A stretch of DNA of 64,000 bases. Origin: Chryseobacterium sp. KLBC 52. Its GTDB lineage: Bacteria; Bacteroidota; Bacteroidia; Flavobacteriales; Weeksellaceae. Location of the stretch: contig NZ_QDFZ01000014.1 in assembly GCF_003347605.1 (NCBI RefSeq), forward strand, positions 87,357 through 151,356. Direction: 5' to 3'. Shown piece by piece: positions 8,574 through 17,400 of the stretch (position 1 is the first letter of the stretch; every line of letters begins with the position of its first letter). The notes under the pieces were generated by a model. It saw only the letters and a program-made list of their open reading frames with translations, did not search any database and had not been told where the DNA came from. The position numbers and the translations under genes are program-made.

Positions 8574-9299
8574 CTATCTTAATTTCCTTTTTAAAGCATA
8601 ATATCTGTACAGAAGCTTGTCATACCTGATCACACAAACCAGAAACCCTGCTGTCACCATCAATGTTTTGAGACGGATCATGCTATACCCGAAACCCCCA
8701 ATGATGCATCCTGAAAAAAAGCAGGCAATAATCACCAGTTTAAGAGTGATGTTCTTTGTAAGCTGTCTCTTTTCATTTTCCCGTTCTTTAAAGAAAAGTT
8801 TTGAAAGTTCTATTCCCAGATCAGTAAATAATCCCGTAAGATGAGTCGTTCTCACCACAGACTGTGATACTCTTGTGACTAATGAATTCTGAACTCCCAT
8901 TGCAAAAAGCAAAAGACCGGCAATGGTATAAGGAGATATTGATAGTTTCAGTGTCTCATCATCCGATATTCCTACGAAACCTAATATCAGAATTTCAGTA
9001 ATCAAAGGAATAAGATGCGGGCGAAACATTTTACGTACGGAAGAAAATTCGACCATAAAGCTTGAACAGAATGCTCCTCCCAGAAAACAGATAATGAAGA
9101 CAAGATAGGTAATAGCTTCGCTGTAATGACTGAGTAAAATTTCTTCGGAAAAGAAGGCAAAGTGCCCTGTTATGTTGGTGGTAAGTACTTTAACAGATAA
9201 TACTCCCACAATATTCACTATTCCGGCAACAAAAGAAAGTGCTGATGCCAGCTTAAGATTATGAAAATAGGTTCTGTTTCTCCCTCTGTGCCTGAACAT
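8574..9299 (-). CDS. YoaK/DUF1275 family membrane protein
   Basis: The 241-residue protein has about six hydrophobic helices and the family motifs TTNITGHF near residue 43 and GVQNSLVTR followed by TTHLTGLFTDLG in the middle. These mark the DUF1275 (YoaK) family, whose transport or signalling role is not established. C-terminal basic residues suggest an inside tail. It converges on the TonB receptor operon and has no operon partner. Confidence 0.85.
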   Translation of the reverse strand: MFRHRGRNRTYFHNLKLASALSFVAGIVNIVGVLSVKVLTTNITGHFAFFSEEILLSHYSEAITYLVFIICFLGGAFCSSFMVEFSSVRKMFRPHLIPLITEILILGFVGISDDETLKLSISPYTIAGLLLFAMGVQNSLVTRVSQSVVRTTHLTGLFTDLGIELSKLFFKERENEKRQLTKNITLKLVIIACFFSGCIIGGFGYSMIRLKTLMVTAGFLVCVIRYDKLLYRYYALKRKLR

Positions 9300-9696
9300 T
9301 CTAAATTTCTATAAGGGTTGTATATTGTGCTTTTTTAAAATTTTACTCAAAAAAACAGCTGGATAAAATAAATAAGCAAAAAAAAATAAATTAGAAATGT
9401 CAGCATAAAGCCGTGAAAAACATATCCGCTTAACTATTTATCCAGTGTTCTTTATAGAATTACGGAATCCCCTTTAACGTAAAATTCTACTTTTTCCGTA
9501 ACAAATAACAGATCAGTTTATGACATGAAGATGCCTTCAAAACCTCTCTGAAATGTTCTGTTTCTTATTTCAGTACCAATTTTATTACTTTTGTAAAAGT
9601 AATTCGTTCAGAAAAAAAACCTTGTGATATAGATGGGTTTAAAATGTGATTTAAGTTAAAAACTGAGCGTAAATTCAACAGCCGTATAGAAAAATT
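9300..9696. other. Divergent intergenic region
   Basis: About 400 bases between the YoaK-type gene and a Crp/Fnr gene. It holds the 9585-9602 palindrome and promoter element. I see no ORF, RNA gene or repeat besides these. Confidence 0.5.
9585..9602 (+). promoter_or_regulatory. Promoter -7 element within an 18-bp palindrome
   Basis: TTACTTTT and AAAAGTAA are perfect 8-bp inverted arms around GT. The left arm includes TACTTTTG (9586-9593), an exact TAnnTTTG element. A protein bound here would cover the promoter of the downstream Crp/Fnr gene, so autoregulation is possible. The start codon is about 95 bases downstream, implying a long leader. Confidence 0.5.
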
Positions 9697-10383
9697 ATGA
9701 TCTCAAAATTTATTTTCAATAATCAGTATCTTTTTGATGAACTCCCCGAGTATGACAAAAATCTGCTTACAGGAGCAATGAAAACCAAAAACTACCGTAA
9801 AAATGAGCCCATATTTACGGACGGGACAAAACCTAACGGCATTTACTACCTGAATGAGGGTAAAATAAAGAAATACAAGGTTGATAATGACGGAAGGGAA
9901 CAGATTATTTACATTTACAGTTCCGGAGAATTTTTCGGCTATTCAGCGATCCTGAGCAACGAATCTTATGGAGATACGACCTCAACACTGGAGAATTCAG
10001 TTATTTCTTTTATTTCAAAAGACAGCTTTCTGAATATTCTGGAACAGTCATCAGTTCTTTCAAGACTGTTATTGAAATCTCTGAGCCACGAATTCAGTGT
10101 AATGGCCAACCTTATTGCTGTTTTATCTCATCGTACCGTAAGGGAAAGAGCCGCTCTCAGCCTGCTGATTCTTCATGATAAATATAAATCCAGTGATGCT
10201 CCTGATGACGAAGTATTTATCACGCTCTCCCGTGTGGATCTTGCCAATATGGTAGGAACGGCCAGAGAAACTTTAGCGCGTATCATCAATGATTTCAAAC
10301 AGGAAAAACTCATCAGATCCGAAGGACGGAAAATACAGATCATCAACTTTAAACAGTTAATTTATATTGCTAATTTTTATTAG
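9697..10383 (+). CDS. Crp/Fnr-family transcriptional regulator
   Basis: This 228-residue protein has an N-terminal effector barrel (NGIYYLNEGKIKKY, then EFFGYSAILSNE), a dimerisation helix and a C-terminal winged helix with VDLANMVGTARETLARIIND as recognition region. No Cys cluster for an Fe-S centre is visible, so it is not a classical Fnr. Its -7 element is embedded in a palindrome. The next gene is a VOC protein 101 bases downstream with its own -7 element. The effector is unknown. Confidence 0.9.
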   Translation: MISKFIFNNQYLFDELPEYDKNLLTGAMKTKNYRKNEPIFTDGTKPNGIYYLNEGKIKKYKVDNDGREQIIYIYSSGEFFGYSAILSNESYGDTTSTLENSVISFISKDSFLNILEQSSVLSRLLLKSLSHEFSVMANLIAVLSHRTVRERAALSLLILHDKYKSSDAPDDEVFITLSRVDLANMVGTARETLARIINDFKQEKLIRSEGRKIQIINFKQLIYIANFY

Positions 10384-10444
10384 TAAATCTTTCAAATTAA
10401 AAATCGCCCATTTCTACTGACAGCCTGTTGTCATAAACACCTGT

Positions 10445-10452
10445 TACCTTTG
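10445..10452 (+). promoter_or_regulatory. -7 promoter element (TACCTTTG) for VOC gene
   Basis: An exact match to TAnnTTTG lies 32 bases before the VOC start codon. No TTG at the usual 17-23 base spacing was found, so only the -7 half is supported. Confidence 0.5.
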
Positions 10453-10484
10453 CTTATAATTAGTTTAAACAAATAAGTATCCTT

Positions 10485-10880
10485 ATGAAACTTACCTCAT
10501 TAAGAATGATCAGCAAAGACATTAAAGCAGCTGTAGCATTTTACGAACAGATTATGGGTATAACTGCCACATGGTACACGGAAGATTTTGCAGAACTTTC
10601 TACAGATTCTATTACGATTGCTATCGGAAGTACCCGGACAATGAAAATGTTCTCGGAAAGTCTGGCAGATTTCGCTGGAACAAAATCAACTATTATCGAA
10701 TTTTTGGTTAACAATGTCGATGAAGAGTATGAAAGAATCAAAAATATAGCTTCCGGAATTATTCAGGAACCGACAACAATGCCCTGGGGAAACAGATCTC
10801 TCCTGTTCTGTGATCCTGATGGCAATATGATCAACTTTTTTACTCCTGTGAGTGAAGAAGCTGTGAAGAAATTCAGTTAG
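10485..10880 (+). CDS. VOC-superfamily (glyoxalase-like) protein
   Basis: The 131-residue protein shows the paired beta-alpha-beta-beta-beta modules of the vicinal oxygen chelate fold: LRMISKDIKAAVAFYEQIMG at the N-terminus and LLFCDPDGNMINFFTP near the C-terminus. Members are metal-dependent isomerases, dioxygenases or antibiotic-binding proteins. The metal ligands cannot be assigned with confidence here. It has its own -7 element and sits between a Crp/Fnr gene and a long inverted repeat. Confidence 0.82.
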   Translation: MKLTSLRMISKDIKAAVAFYEQIMGITATWYTEDFAELSTDSITIAIGSTRTMKMFSESLADFAGTKSTIIEFLVNNVDEEYERIKNIASGIIQEPTTMPWGNRSLLFCDPDGNMINFFTPVSEEAVKKFS

Positions 10881-10900
10881 ATTTTTTATCCATCAACACA

Positions 10901-11061
10901 AAAGAGGCTGTCTCAAAAGTCAAATAATTTGGTCTATGTCATTCTGAATACAGACTGAAAGTCTGCGAACGTAGTTCAGAAATGTAGTGAAGAATCTCAT
11001 GTACTTAGTTATTAATGAGATTCTTCCTTCGTCAGAATGACACCTTTGAAACAGCCTCTTT
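10901..11061. repeat. Nested inverted repeat element (dispersed family)
   Basis: The outer arms (10901-10917 and 11045-11061) match at 16 of 17 positions. Inside, GTCATTCTGA (10938-10947) pairs with TCAGAATGAC (11032-11041), and AGAATCTCAT (10991-11000) pairs with ATGAGATTCT (11015-11024). The inner segment ATTCTTCCTTCGTCAGAATG recurs at 42062-42119. It lies between convergent genes and may also terminate transcription. Confidence 0.75.
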
Positions 11062-11089
11062 TTTATGAATATGTTGATATTCTTGTAAT

Positions 11090-12037
11090 TTATTTCCCAA
11101 GGAATTCAATGGCTTTTCCAACAAATGCATCATGGTATTGATAGAAAGAAGCATGGCCTGAATCCGGGAAGATTACCAGTTCTGCATGGTCTAAATGCTG
11201 AGCCATATTTTTTGCATTCTGAACAGATACCGGAAGATCGTTTTCACCATGAACAATCAGTACCGGATTTTTAATCTTTTGAATTTCCGTAAGGGCAGCG
11301 GCATTAGGCTGAGCCCAACTCAATACAGCGGTAAACTGCGAGTTTGAAGTGGCATCACTTAAAGGAAGATCCCTATCTGTAGTTCTAAGCTGAACCCTTG
11401 CGAAAGATGCTTTTCCTTCTGCAATGCTTTGAGCAGATTCTGTAAAACCAAATTTCAGGAAGGAAGCTTCCGGGCTTAATCCGGCTGTTCCTGCAATAAT
11501 ATTGGGAAGATTAGATAACCCGATTGCTCCCTGTGGGCCTGTACCTGTTAAAATCACTTTATTGATCAGTGAGGGATTAGTCAATACAATTCTCTGAGCA
11601 ATAAATCCTCCCATAGAAAATCCCATGATATTCACTTTGGTATAATGTAAAGCTTTAATAAAATCTACTGCATCATCAGCCATTGCCTGAACAGTATTGG
11701 GCGTTGTTCCTTTTGAGGAAGCCACTCCTTTATTATCGAAAATAATGACTTTATACTTTGTTGCCAATCCATCAGTCACAGCAGGATCCCAATCATCCAT
11801 TGAGCCGCCTAATCCCGGAAGAAGAACCAGAGGAACTCCGTCTTCTTTTCCTAAAACACGGTAGGCAATGGCAGTTCCTTTAACGGTTATGAATTGGGTT
11901 TTGGCAGTTTGGTGGTTTCTGTTTTGTATCTCCTGCGTCGTGGGAGGCTCATTTTCTTCAGTGCAGGAAACGGTCACTACCGTAAAAAGAGTTAAACATA
12001 ATAAGCTTAAGGCTGAAATTTTTCTGATTGTTTTCAT
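11090..12037 (-). CDS. Lipoprotein alpha/beta-hydrolase
   Basis: This 315-residue protein has a lipoprotein signal peptide (lipobox VTVSC, Cys near residue 25), then an alpha/beta-hydrolase fold with oxyanion region LLPGLGGS, nucleophile elbow GFSMGG, acid region HGENDLPV and final DSGHAS histidine. The full Ser-Asp-His triad is therefore present. It is expected to be an envelope esterase, lipase or C-C hydrolase; the substrate is unknown. It stands alone, with an ACT-domain gene upstream on the same strand 146 bases away. Confidence 0.88.
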   Translation of the reverse strand: MKTIRKISALSLLCLTLFTVVTVSCTEENEPPTTQEIQNRNHQTAKTQFITVKGTAIAYRVLGKEDGVPLVLLPGLGGSMDDWDPAVTDGLATKYKVIIFDNKGVASSKGTTPNTVQAMADDAVDFIKALHYTKVNIMGFSMGGFIAQRIVLTNPSLINKVILTGTGPQGAIGLSNLPNIIAGTAGLSPEASFLKFGFTESAQSIAEGKASFARVQLRTTDRDLPLSDATSNSQFTAVLSWAQPNAAALTEIQKIKNPVLIVHGENDLPVSVQNAKNMAQHLDHAELVIFPDSGHASFYQYHDAFVGKAIEFLGK

Positions 12038-12183
12038 TGTTGTTTATTTTTGTATGATTATGGTGCAAACATAAAACACAAAAACAGGCAGAACACTCAC
12101 AAGCTTTATGAACAGGACATTTTAGCAGCTCAGTTAGACATTTTACAAGTTGAAAACAAAAGTAAAGATTTCAAAAACAATCT

Positions 12184-12591
12184 TTAAAGATCCTGAGCTG
12201 ATCTCAATGCGTATAGGGCATCCATTGCTTTTTCAGCATCTTTTTCAGCTACGAAAATATGATCATGAAAATAAGCAGCAACTACGTTACAACTGATATT
12301 CTCCTTTTTCAAGGCATTGGCAAAAGCAGCAGTAAGTCCTACCGCTTCCAGAGAAGAGTGAATATTTAAGGTAATCCAGGAAGAAATATAACTATAGTCT
12401 AAAGACCATTCATCTGCTATATTTTTGTCTAAAACAATAGTGACCGCTTCAGTTTCCCGAAAAAAGAACAAGATTTTTCCTATATCCGGTATTCCGTCTA
12501 AGGTTTCAACAGTACAAAATACATATTCTCCGGTATTCAATACTGGTTCCATATTCTGAATCAGTACCGCTAAGTCTTTTTCTCCTGACAT
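12184..12591 (-). CDS. ACT-domain protein
   Basis: The 135-residue protein matches small ACT-domain proteins with a C-terminal ACT fold (LNIHSSLEAVGLTAAFANAL and VVAAYFHDHIFV). Such domains bind amino acids or other small ligands and act as regulators. The start at 12591 (MSGEKDL) is chosen because a -7 promoter element at 12603-12610 would sit inside any longer version. No enzyme domain is attached, so it may act alone or with another protein. Confidence 0.8.
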   Translation of the reverse strand: MSGEKDLAVLIQNMEPVLNTGEYVFCTVETLDGIPDIGKILFFFRETEAVTIVLDKNIADEWSLDYSYISSWITLNIHSSLEAVGLTAAFANALKKENISCNVVAAYFHDHIFVAEKDAEKAMDALYALRSAQDL

Positions 12592-13116
12592 CTTTTTTGA
12601 TGCAAAACTAAGGCATAGATGACAGTCTTTGTTTATCATTTGATAAAAAAACACTCAATTGCTATATTGAAATAGTGATTCTTTTCTCGTCCAAAAACAC
12701 AAAAGGAAGCATAATGCCTCCTTTTTGTGTTTGTAATGTAACCTATCACTGAACCTCACTATATGTGTTTGTGTTTTTTTCTGATCATTTGGCTTTTTTA
12801 AGAAGTCCGGTTAAGGTTATTCATACACTTCTTTAATTTCATCAGTGTTTATTAATTTTTCATCATTTGTGTTTCTATAACTACCGTTTATTATTTGTAT
12901 AGTTATAATCATCTGTGGTTTTTTGTGTGTGAAGCTTCAGAAGGTAAAGAGCATTTCTCAGTTGCTTTTTCATTACTCAAATTTCACAGTACAAAGGAAC
13001 GACATTCTCAAATAAAATCTTCTATAAACCCCATCGATACATATCGACCGACTTATAGATATTTATCGATGAAATATAATATTCTGACTCTTTGAAGTGG
13101 TGATCACCTTGAAACA
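12592..13116. other. Intergenic region with hairpins
   Basis: About 520 bases without a convincing gene. A hairpin with arms CACAAAAGGA (12698-12707) and TCCTTTTTGTG (12719-12729) has T or A runs on both sides and may be a terminator. A second inverted repeat, CATCGATA (13032-13039) with TATCGATG (13064-13071), follows the response regulator stop. A 66-codon open frame at 12895-13095 looks like chance. Confidence 0.45.
12603..12610 (-). promoter_or_regulatory. -7 promoter element for ACT-domain gene
   Basis: The minus strand reads TAGTTTTG, an exact TAnnTTTG match, 11 bases before the ATG at 12591. It decides the start codon and implies a very short leader. Confidence 0.55.
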
Positions 13117-13770
13117 CTATAGTTTATGATGGGTTTTGACAAGTTCTACAAGCTCAACCATATTTTCAATCTTTAGTTTTTCAAAAATATTTTTTTTGAT
13201 TGTGCTCACTGTATTTTGTTTGATATTCAGACTGTTTGAAATTTCAAGGTTTCCGTATCCTTCAGCGTAAAGCTCTGCAATCTCCATTTCTCTTTTGGTT
13301 AAAATGTTCAGTGGGCTTATCAGATCCGGATTGTAAACAAACTGTACCAGCAGATTTCGTAAAAGCGCAGAGAAATATTCTCCTTTCTCGATAAAGGTTG
13401 TAATCGCTTCCTTTACCTCTTCCTCTTCGCTCAGTTTACTCAGATAACCATCAGCACCGGCTTTGATGAATTTAAGGCCATGGAGCTCTTCTTCGAGTCC
13501 GGTAAAAATCAAAATTTTAAGATCAGGATTTACACTTTTCATCTGTGGTAAAATATGAAGACTGTTTCCGTCCGGGAAATGGGCATCAATAACGGCCATC
13601 TCTATTCCTTTGGATTCTATCAGCTCCAATACCTGATGCAGAGATGAGGTCTGATACACTTTAGCGTTCGGAACAATATCACTGATCACAATCTCCATTC
13701 CCTGGCGTACAATACTGTGATCATCTGCCAGAAGAAATATAATCTCTTTATTTTGAATTGGTGTTTCCAT
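13117..13770 (-). CDS. NarL/LuxR-type response regulator
   Basis: The 217-residue protein has an N-terminal receiver domain (LADDHSIVRQGM acidic pair, phospho-acceptor Asp in AVIDAHFPDG, Lys in YLSKLS) and a C-terminal LuxR helix-turn-helix (LTKREMEIAELYAEGYGNLE, then NTVSTIKKNIFEKL). It is the output partner of the histidine kinase directly upstream: the two coding regions overlap by 23 bases, which implies coupled translation. Target genes are not evident here. Confidence 0.92.
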   Translation of the reverse strand: METPIQNKEIIFLLADDHSIVRQGMEIVISDIVPNAKVYQTSSLHQVLELIESKGIEMAVIDAHFPDGNSLHILPQMKSVNPDLKILIFTGLEEELHGLKFIKAGADGYLSKLSEEEEVKEAITTFIEKGEYFSALLRNLLVQFVYNPDLISPLNILTKREMEIAELYAEGYGNLEISNSLNIKQNTVSTIKKNIFEKLKIENMVELVELVKTHHKL

Positions 13771-15481
13771 TAGTATTACTATTTAAATTGATCCTGAATG
13801 TCACTTTAGTTCCTTTATGCAATTTACTCTCAACGGATATATCGCCATCGAAAAGTTCTACAATTTCTTTTACCAGATTAAGCCCAAGTCCCGCTCCCAG
13901 ATTATCGACTTCATCAGAAACCATTCCCTGATAATAAGGGTCAAAAATTTTACCAAGATCCGATTCTGATATTCCTACTCCGGTATCTGCTACAGTTGTG
14001 ATCAGACAAATTTTATTGTCTCCAAGGGATTCTGTAGCCAATACAAGATCAATCTGCCCGTTTTCTGTAAATTTATTCGCATTTCCCAGAATATTCATAA
14101 AAATCTGATTGATTCTGATATTATCCGAATACACTACTAAGTTTTCAGGGATTCTGTCTGTAACTGCAAATCTGTTGTTTCTCGTTTCCAGATAAGGGGT
14201 AATGACCTTTACAATAGAACTGATCTCCTCTTTAAGGTTAAAAACAGATTTTATAAGTTCTTTTTCTGCATTTTCATTTTTGGTATATTCCAGAATCTGG
14301 TTAGATTGCAGAAGTAAAGTACTGTTGGTAAATTTGATGGATTTTAGATAATCTTTTATGGTCTCATCTTCAGTAGTTCTGTGGATTTTATCAATAAAAA
14401 TATTGATGATTTTCAAAGGAGATCTCAGGTCATGACTTAGCATTCCCAGAATCCTGTTTTTGAAATTAAGGTTCTTTTTAATTTCCTTATTGGCAGCATC
14501 CAGTTTTTGTTCATAAACAAATGCCATTCTTGTAAAATACATGATCAGAATAGAAACAATAAACATCAGAATCATAAGTCCCAATACCAGATAAGTACGT
14601 ATCTTGTTATTATTGGAGCTTTGTTCGTTGTATTCTCTTTCCAGTTCAGATTTAAAATCCCTGATGGCATTTTCATACACTTCTATTAAGTTGTTACTAT
14701 ACACCAACAGCTTACTGAAATTGCTGTAAAACTGTAAGTTATTCTTTTGACTAATAGCTGCCAGCAACTGAACCTTCTTTACTTCGGCTGCATAATGCTT
14801 GTCTATAGATTTTATCGTATTATCCATTTTGGATTTTACCTGAGAAAGATCTATCGTTTTGTTATTGGTCATCGTTATGACAGTACTCTCCTTCTGAACA
14901 TCTACTTTCCCTGTTACCGCATCTTTTAAACGTCCGAAAAAGCCTTTCTTTTTTACTGTATCTGCATAAGTACGTGTTTGAATCTTGAAATCTTCAAAAT
15001 CATTTTTATACCTGGCAGGTTCATATTGCTTATCCTCAATCTTTGCTGGTGGGTTCAGAGAAGTCTGGTACACTGAATCTATCAATGTCTTCAGTTTTGC
15101 AGTCTTTAAGGTATCCTTGCTGCGAAGCGCCAGATTTTTTTTCAGTCTGGGACTTGTATTTTCATATTCACCAATTTTATCAAAATTAGTTTTAAGCTTT
15201 CTCAACGACTGGAAATAGAGCTGCAGATCATTATTATCCTGAGTGGCCATATACTTCTGAAGATGATCCTGTGCATCCATGAAATCTTTCCTGGAATTAT
15301 CGGTCAGTCCTCCCAATGCACGGCTTTCCTCAAGCTGATCTTTAATAAACTTCAGCTTCTTCCCATTGACAAATTCATTGTAGAAAAATATGGCAATAAT
15401 GACCTGTATCAGTAAAATACAAAGGATTAAAGAGTAATGAACAAGTTTTCTCAATTTAAAATTTAAGAATTTATTTTTCAT
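13748..15481 (-). CDS. Sensor histidine kinase with large periplasmic domain
   Basis: This 577-residue protein has a first membrane helix (about residues 13-34), a periplasmic region of about 260 residues rich in charged helices, a second helix (about 297-317), a short linker coiled coil, a HisKA segment MLSHDLRSPLKIINIF with the phospho-accepting His350, and a C-terminal ATPase domain with NANKFTENG, DTGVGI and GAGLGLNLVKEIV. The periplasmic region matches no sensor domain that I recognise. It overlaps its response regulator gene by 23 bases. The stimulus is unknown. Confidence 0.9.
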   Translation of the reverse strand: MKNKFLNFKLRKLVHYSLILCILLIQVIIAIFFYNEFVNGKKLKFIKDQLEESRALGGLTDNSRKDFMDAQDHLQKYMATQDNNDLQLYFQSLRKLKTNFDKIGEYENTSPRLKKNLALRSKDTLKTAKLKTLIDSVYQTSLNPPAKIEDKQYEPARYKNDFEDFKIQTRTYADTVKKKGFFGRLKDAVTGKVDVQKESTVITMTNNKTIDLSQVKSKMDNTIKSIDKHYAAEVKKVQLLAAISQKNNLQFYSNFSKLLVYSNNLIEVYENAIRDFKSELEREYNEQSSNNNKIRTYLVLGLMILMFIVSILIMYFTRMAFVYEQKLDAANKEIKKNLNFKNRILGMLSHDLRSPLKIINIFIDKIHRTTEDETIKDYLKSIKFTNSTLLLQSNQILEYTKNENAEKELIKSVFNLKEEISSIVKVITPYLETRNNRFAVTDRIPENLVVYSDNIRINQIFMNILGNANKFTENGQIDLVLATESLGDNKICLITTVADTGVGISESDLGKIFDPYYQGMVSDEVDNLGAGLGLNLVKEIVELFDGDISVESKLHKGTKVTFRINLNSNTNGNTNSK

Positions 15482-16200
15482 ATTTGTTTATCAGTTAAAT
15501 TAATTTCCTGATGACATAAGTCCATTAGATATTAGCCTTTAACAATATAGCATTATTTTCAATAATTTCATAATAAGCATATATCATTCAATTGGCAAAG
15601 TTAAAGTAATTTTTGTCTTCATATAATAATGAATATTTGATTAAACTCACAGAATTTATTTTTTTTTACCATTAAAACGCTTTGTAAACACTCAGTTTTA
15701 TGTATGTAAATCTTTTTTTTTAGATCAATTGCAAAAAGTTGAGGTTCAGTAAAATATTATTTTTCTGTTCATTTTATTACCAATAGTAAACAACGAGGCA
15801 AAAAAAAGTGAGCAGATAATTCATAAACCACTTATACCATACCTTCTTCGTAATTGCTGCAACCACCTTCCGGAAATAGATTTCCTGGCATTCCGTATTT
15901 CTACGCGGATCTTCTGGATCTTGTAGGTATTATCGTGTATGGAGAAAATAAAAAAGTAGATAAAACGCTGGATTGATTAAAATTTTATGACTAAGAATGT
16001 TTTTAAGCTTATCAAAACAGAAGCTATTATATTCTTATTCCATATCACCATCATTAGTATTTTCTATTTTTCTATGGAAATCTTGCGATGATATTTTCCT
16101 AACTTTTCAGTTTGAAACGAAATAAAGAATACTTCAGACAATTCATTACATTTTCTGAAATATTCAATAGCAAATAACTGCAAAACCTCTTTATCATCTT
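15482..16200. other. Long intergenic region, possible gene remnant
   Basis: About 720 AT-rich bases separate the kinase start from the divergent VWA gene. Most holds nothing recognisable. At 15854-15976 the plus strand has 40 sense codons without a start, reading GNRFPGIPYFYADLLDLVG and ending at a TGA. Its composition looks coding and it may be the decayed tail of a lost gene, but I cannot name the family. No tRNA, terminator or repeat is seen. Confidence 0.35.
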
Positions 16201-17340
16201 ATGAGAGATAAAAATTTTAATCCGGGAAAAGGATTTATATTCAGCAAACATGTGCCGGAGGAATTATCACATTTTGACCGTGTCTTTGATGTTTTCAAAG
16301 ATTTGCTTACCCACACCTCCGGAGATATTGAAGAAGCCTTCGAGTGGCTGGACATGCTTGATCAGGAATATGACATTTTCAGTGATGAATACACCCTTCA
16401 GGATTTTGAAGAAGATCTGAAAAAACGAGGCTACATTCGGGAAGAAGATCCGGAAGAAGGCAATACAGGAAGTGGAAAAGGCAAAAATATATTAACTCCT
16501 AAGCTGGAAGCTGCCCTGCGTGAATACGCGCTGGATCAGATTTTTGGAAAACTAAAGAAAAACGGAGCCGGAAATCATCGGACCAACAAAACAGGAATCG
16601 GCGATGAAAGAGATGGCGAAAACCGTTCTTTCCAATACGGAGATGATCTCGCTGCCGTGAATATGACGGAAAGCTTGAAAAATGCACAGATCAACAACGG
16701 AATCTCAGACCTTCGCCTGACAGAAGAAGACCTCATCGTAGAGGAAACCAAACATAAGGCCCAAATGAGTACCGTCCTGATGATCGACATCAGCCACTCG
16801 ATGATCCTGTACGGTGAAGACCGGATTACGCCAGCCAAAAAAGTAGCTATGGCACTCGTGGAATTGATCAAACGTAAATATCCGAAAGATTCCATTGATA
16901 TCATTGTTTTTGGAAACGAAGCCTGGCCCATTAAGATCAAAGACCTTCCCTATCTGAAAGTTGGCCCTTATCACACCAATACCGTAGCCGGACTTGAGCT
17001 GGCCATGGATATTCTCCGCAGAAAAAGAAATACCAACAAACAGATTTTTATGATCACCGATGGGAAACCCAGCTGTATTCAGCTTCCTAGTGGTGAATTT
17101 TATATGAACAGCTTTGGCCTGGATGAAAAAATTGTAAACCAATGTTTCAACAGAGCAGCACAGGCAAGAAAACTGAAAATTCCTATTACCACTTTTATGA
17201 TTGCTCAGGATCCTTATCTGCGCCAGTTTGTGGAAGAATTTACCGCTCAAAACAAAGGAAAAGCATTCCTCACCGGGCTATCAGGTTTGGGACAGATGAT
17301 TTTTGAAGATTATGAAAAAAACAGAATAAGAAGAATATAA
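16201..17340 (+). CDS. VWA-domain protein paired with MoxR-like ATPase
   Basis: The 379-residue protein has an N-terminal helical, acidic region and a C-terminal von Willebrand factor A domain (about residues 195-375). The metal-ion-dependent adhesion site is intact: MIDISHS gives DxSxS, HTNTVAG supplies the Thr, and ITDGKPS the Asp. There is no signal peptide, so it is cytoplasmic. The following gene, 60 bases downstream, encodes a MoxR-like AAA+ ATPase; such pairs act as chaperones that insert metals or remodel protein complexes, as in the CoxD/CoxE and chelatase systems. The client is unknown. Confidence 0.88.
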   Translation: MRDKNFNPGKGFIFSKHVPEELSHFDRVFDVFKDLLTHTSGDIEEAFEWLDMLDQEYDIFSDEYTLQDFEEDLKKRGYIREEDPEEGNTGSGKGKNILTPKLEAALREYALDQIFGKLKKNGAGNHRTNKTGIGDERDGENRSFQYGDDLAAVNMTESLKNAQINNGISDLRLTEEDLIVEETKHKAQMSTVLMIDISHSMILYGEDRITPAKKVAMALVELIKRKYPKDSIDIIVFGNEAWPIKIKDLPYLKVGPYHTNTVAGLELAMDILRRKRNTNKQIFMITDGKPSCIQLPSGEFYMNSFGLDEKIVNQCFNRAAQARKLKIPITTFMIAQDPYLRQFVEEFTAQNKGKAFLTGLSGLGQMIFEDYEKNRIRRI

Positions 17341-17400
17341 AGATCAGATTTTAAACCATTTAAAATAAAAACCTGATCCGATAAATAGTATTACAAGACA

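Noticed and set aside
12895..13095. A 66-codon plus-strand frame in the gap before the response regulator
   Set aside because: The translation has no family features, and its 3' part overlaps the CATCGATA inverted repeat.
15854..15976. Forty sense codons with coding-like composition but no start codon
   Set aside because: Too short and without a recognisable family; noted only as a possible gene remnant in the gap entry.
16575..16940. A 121-codon minus-strand frame within the VWA gene
   Set aside because: It is antisense to a well-supported gene and its translation has no domain-like features.
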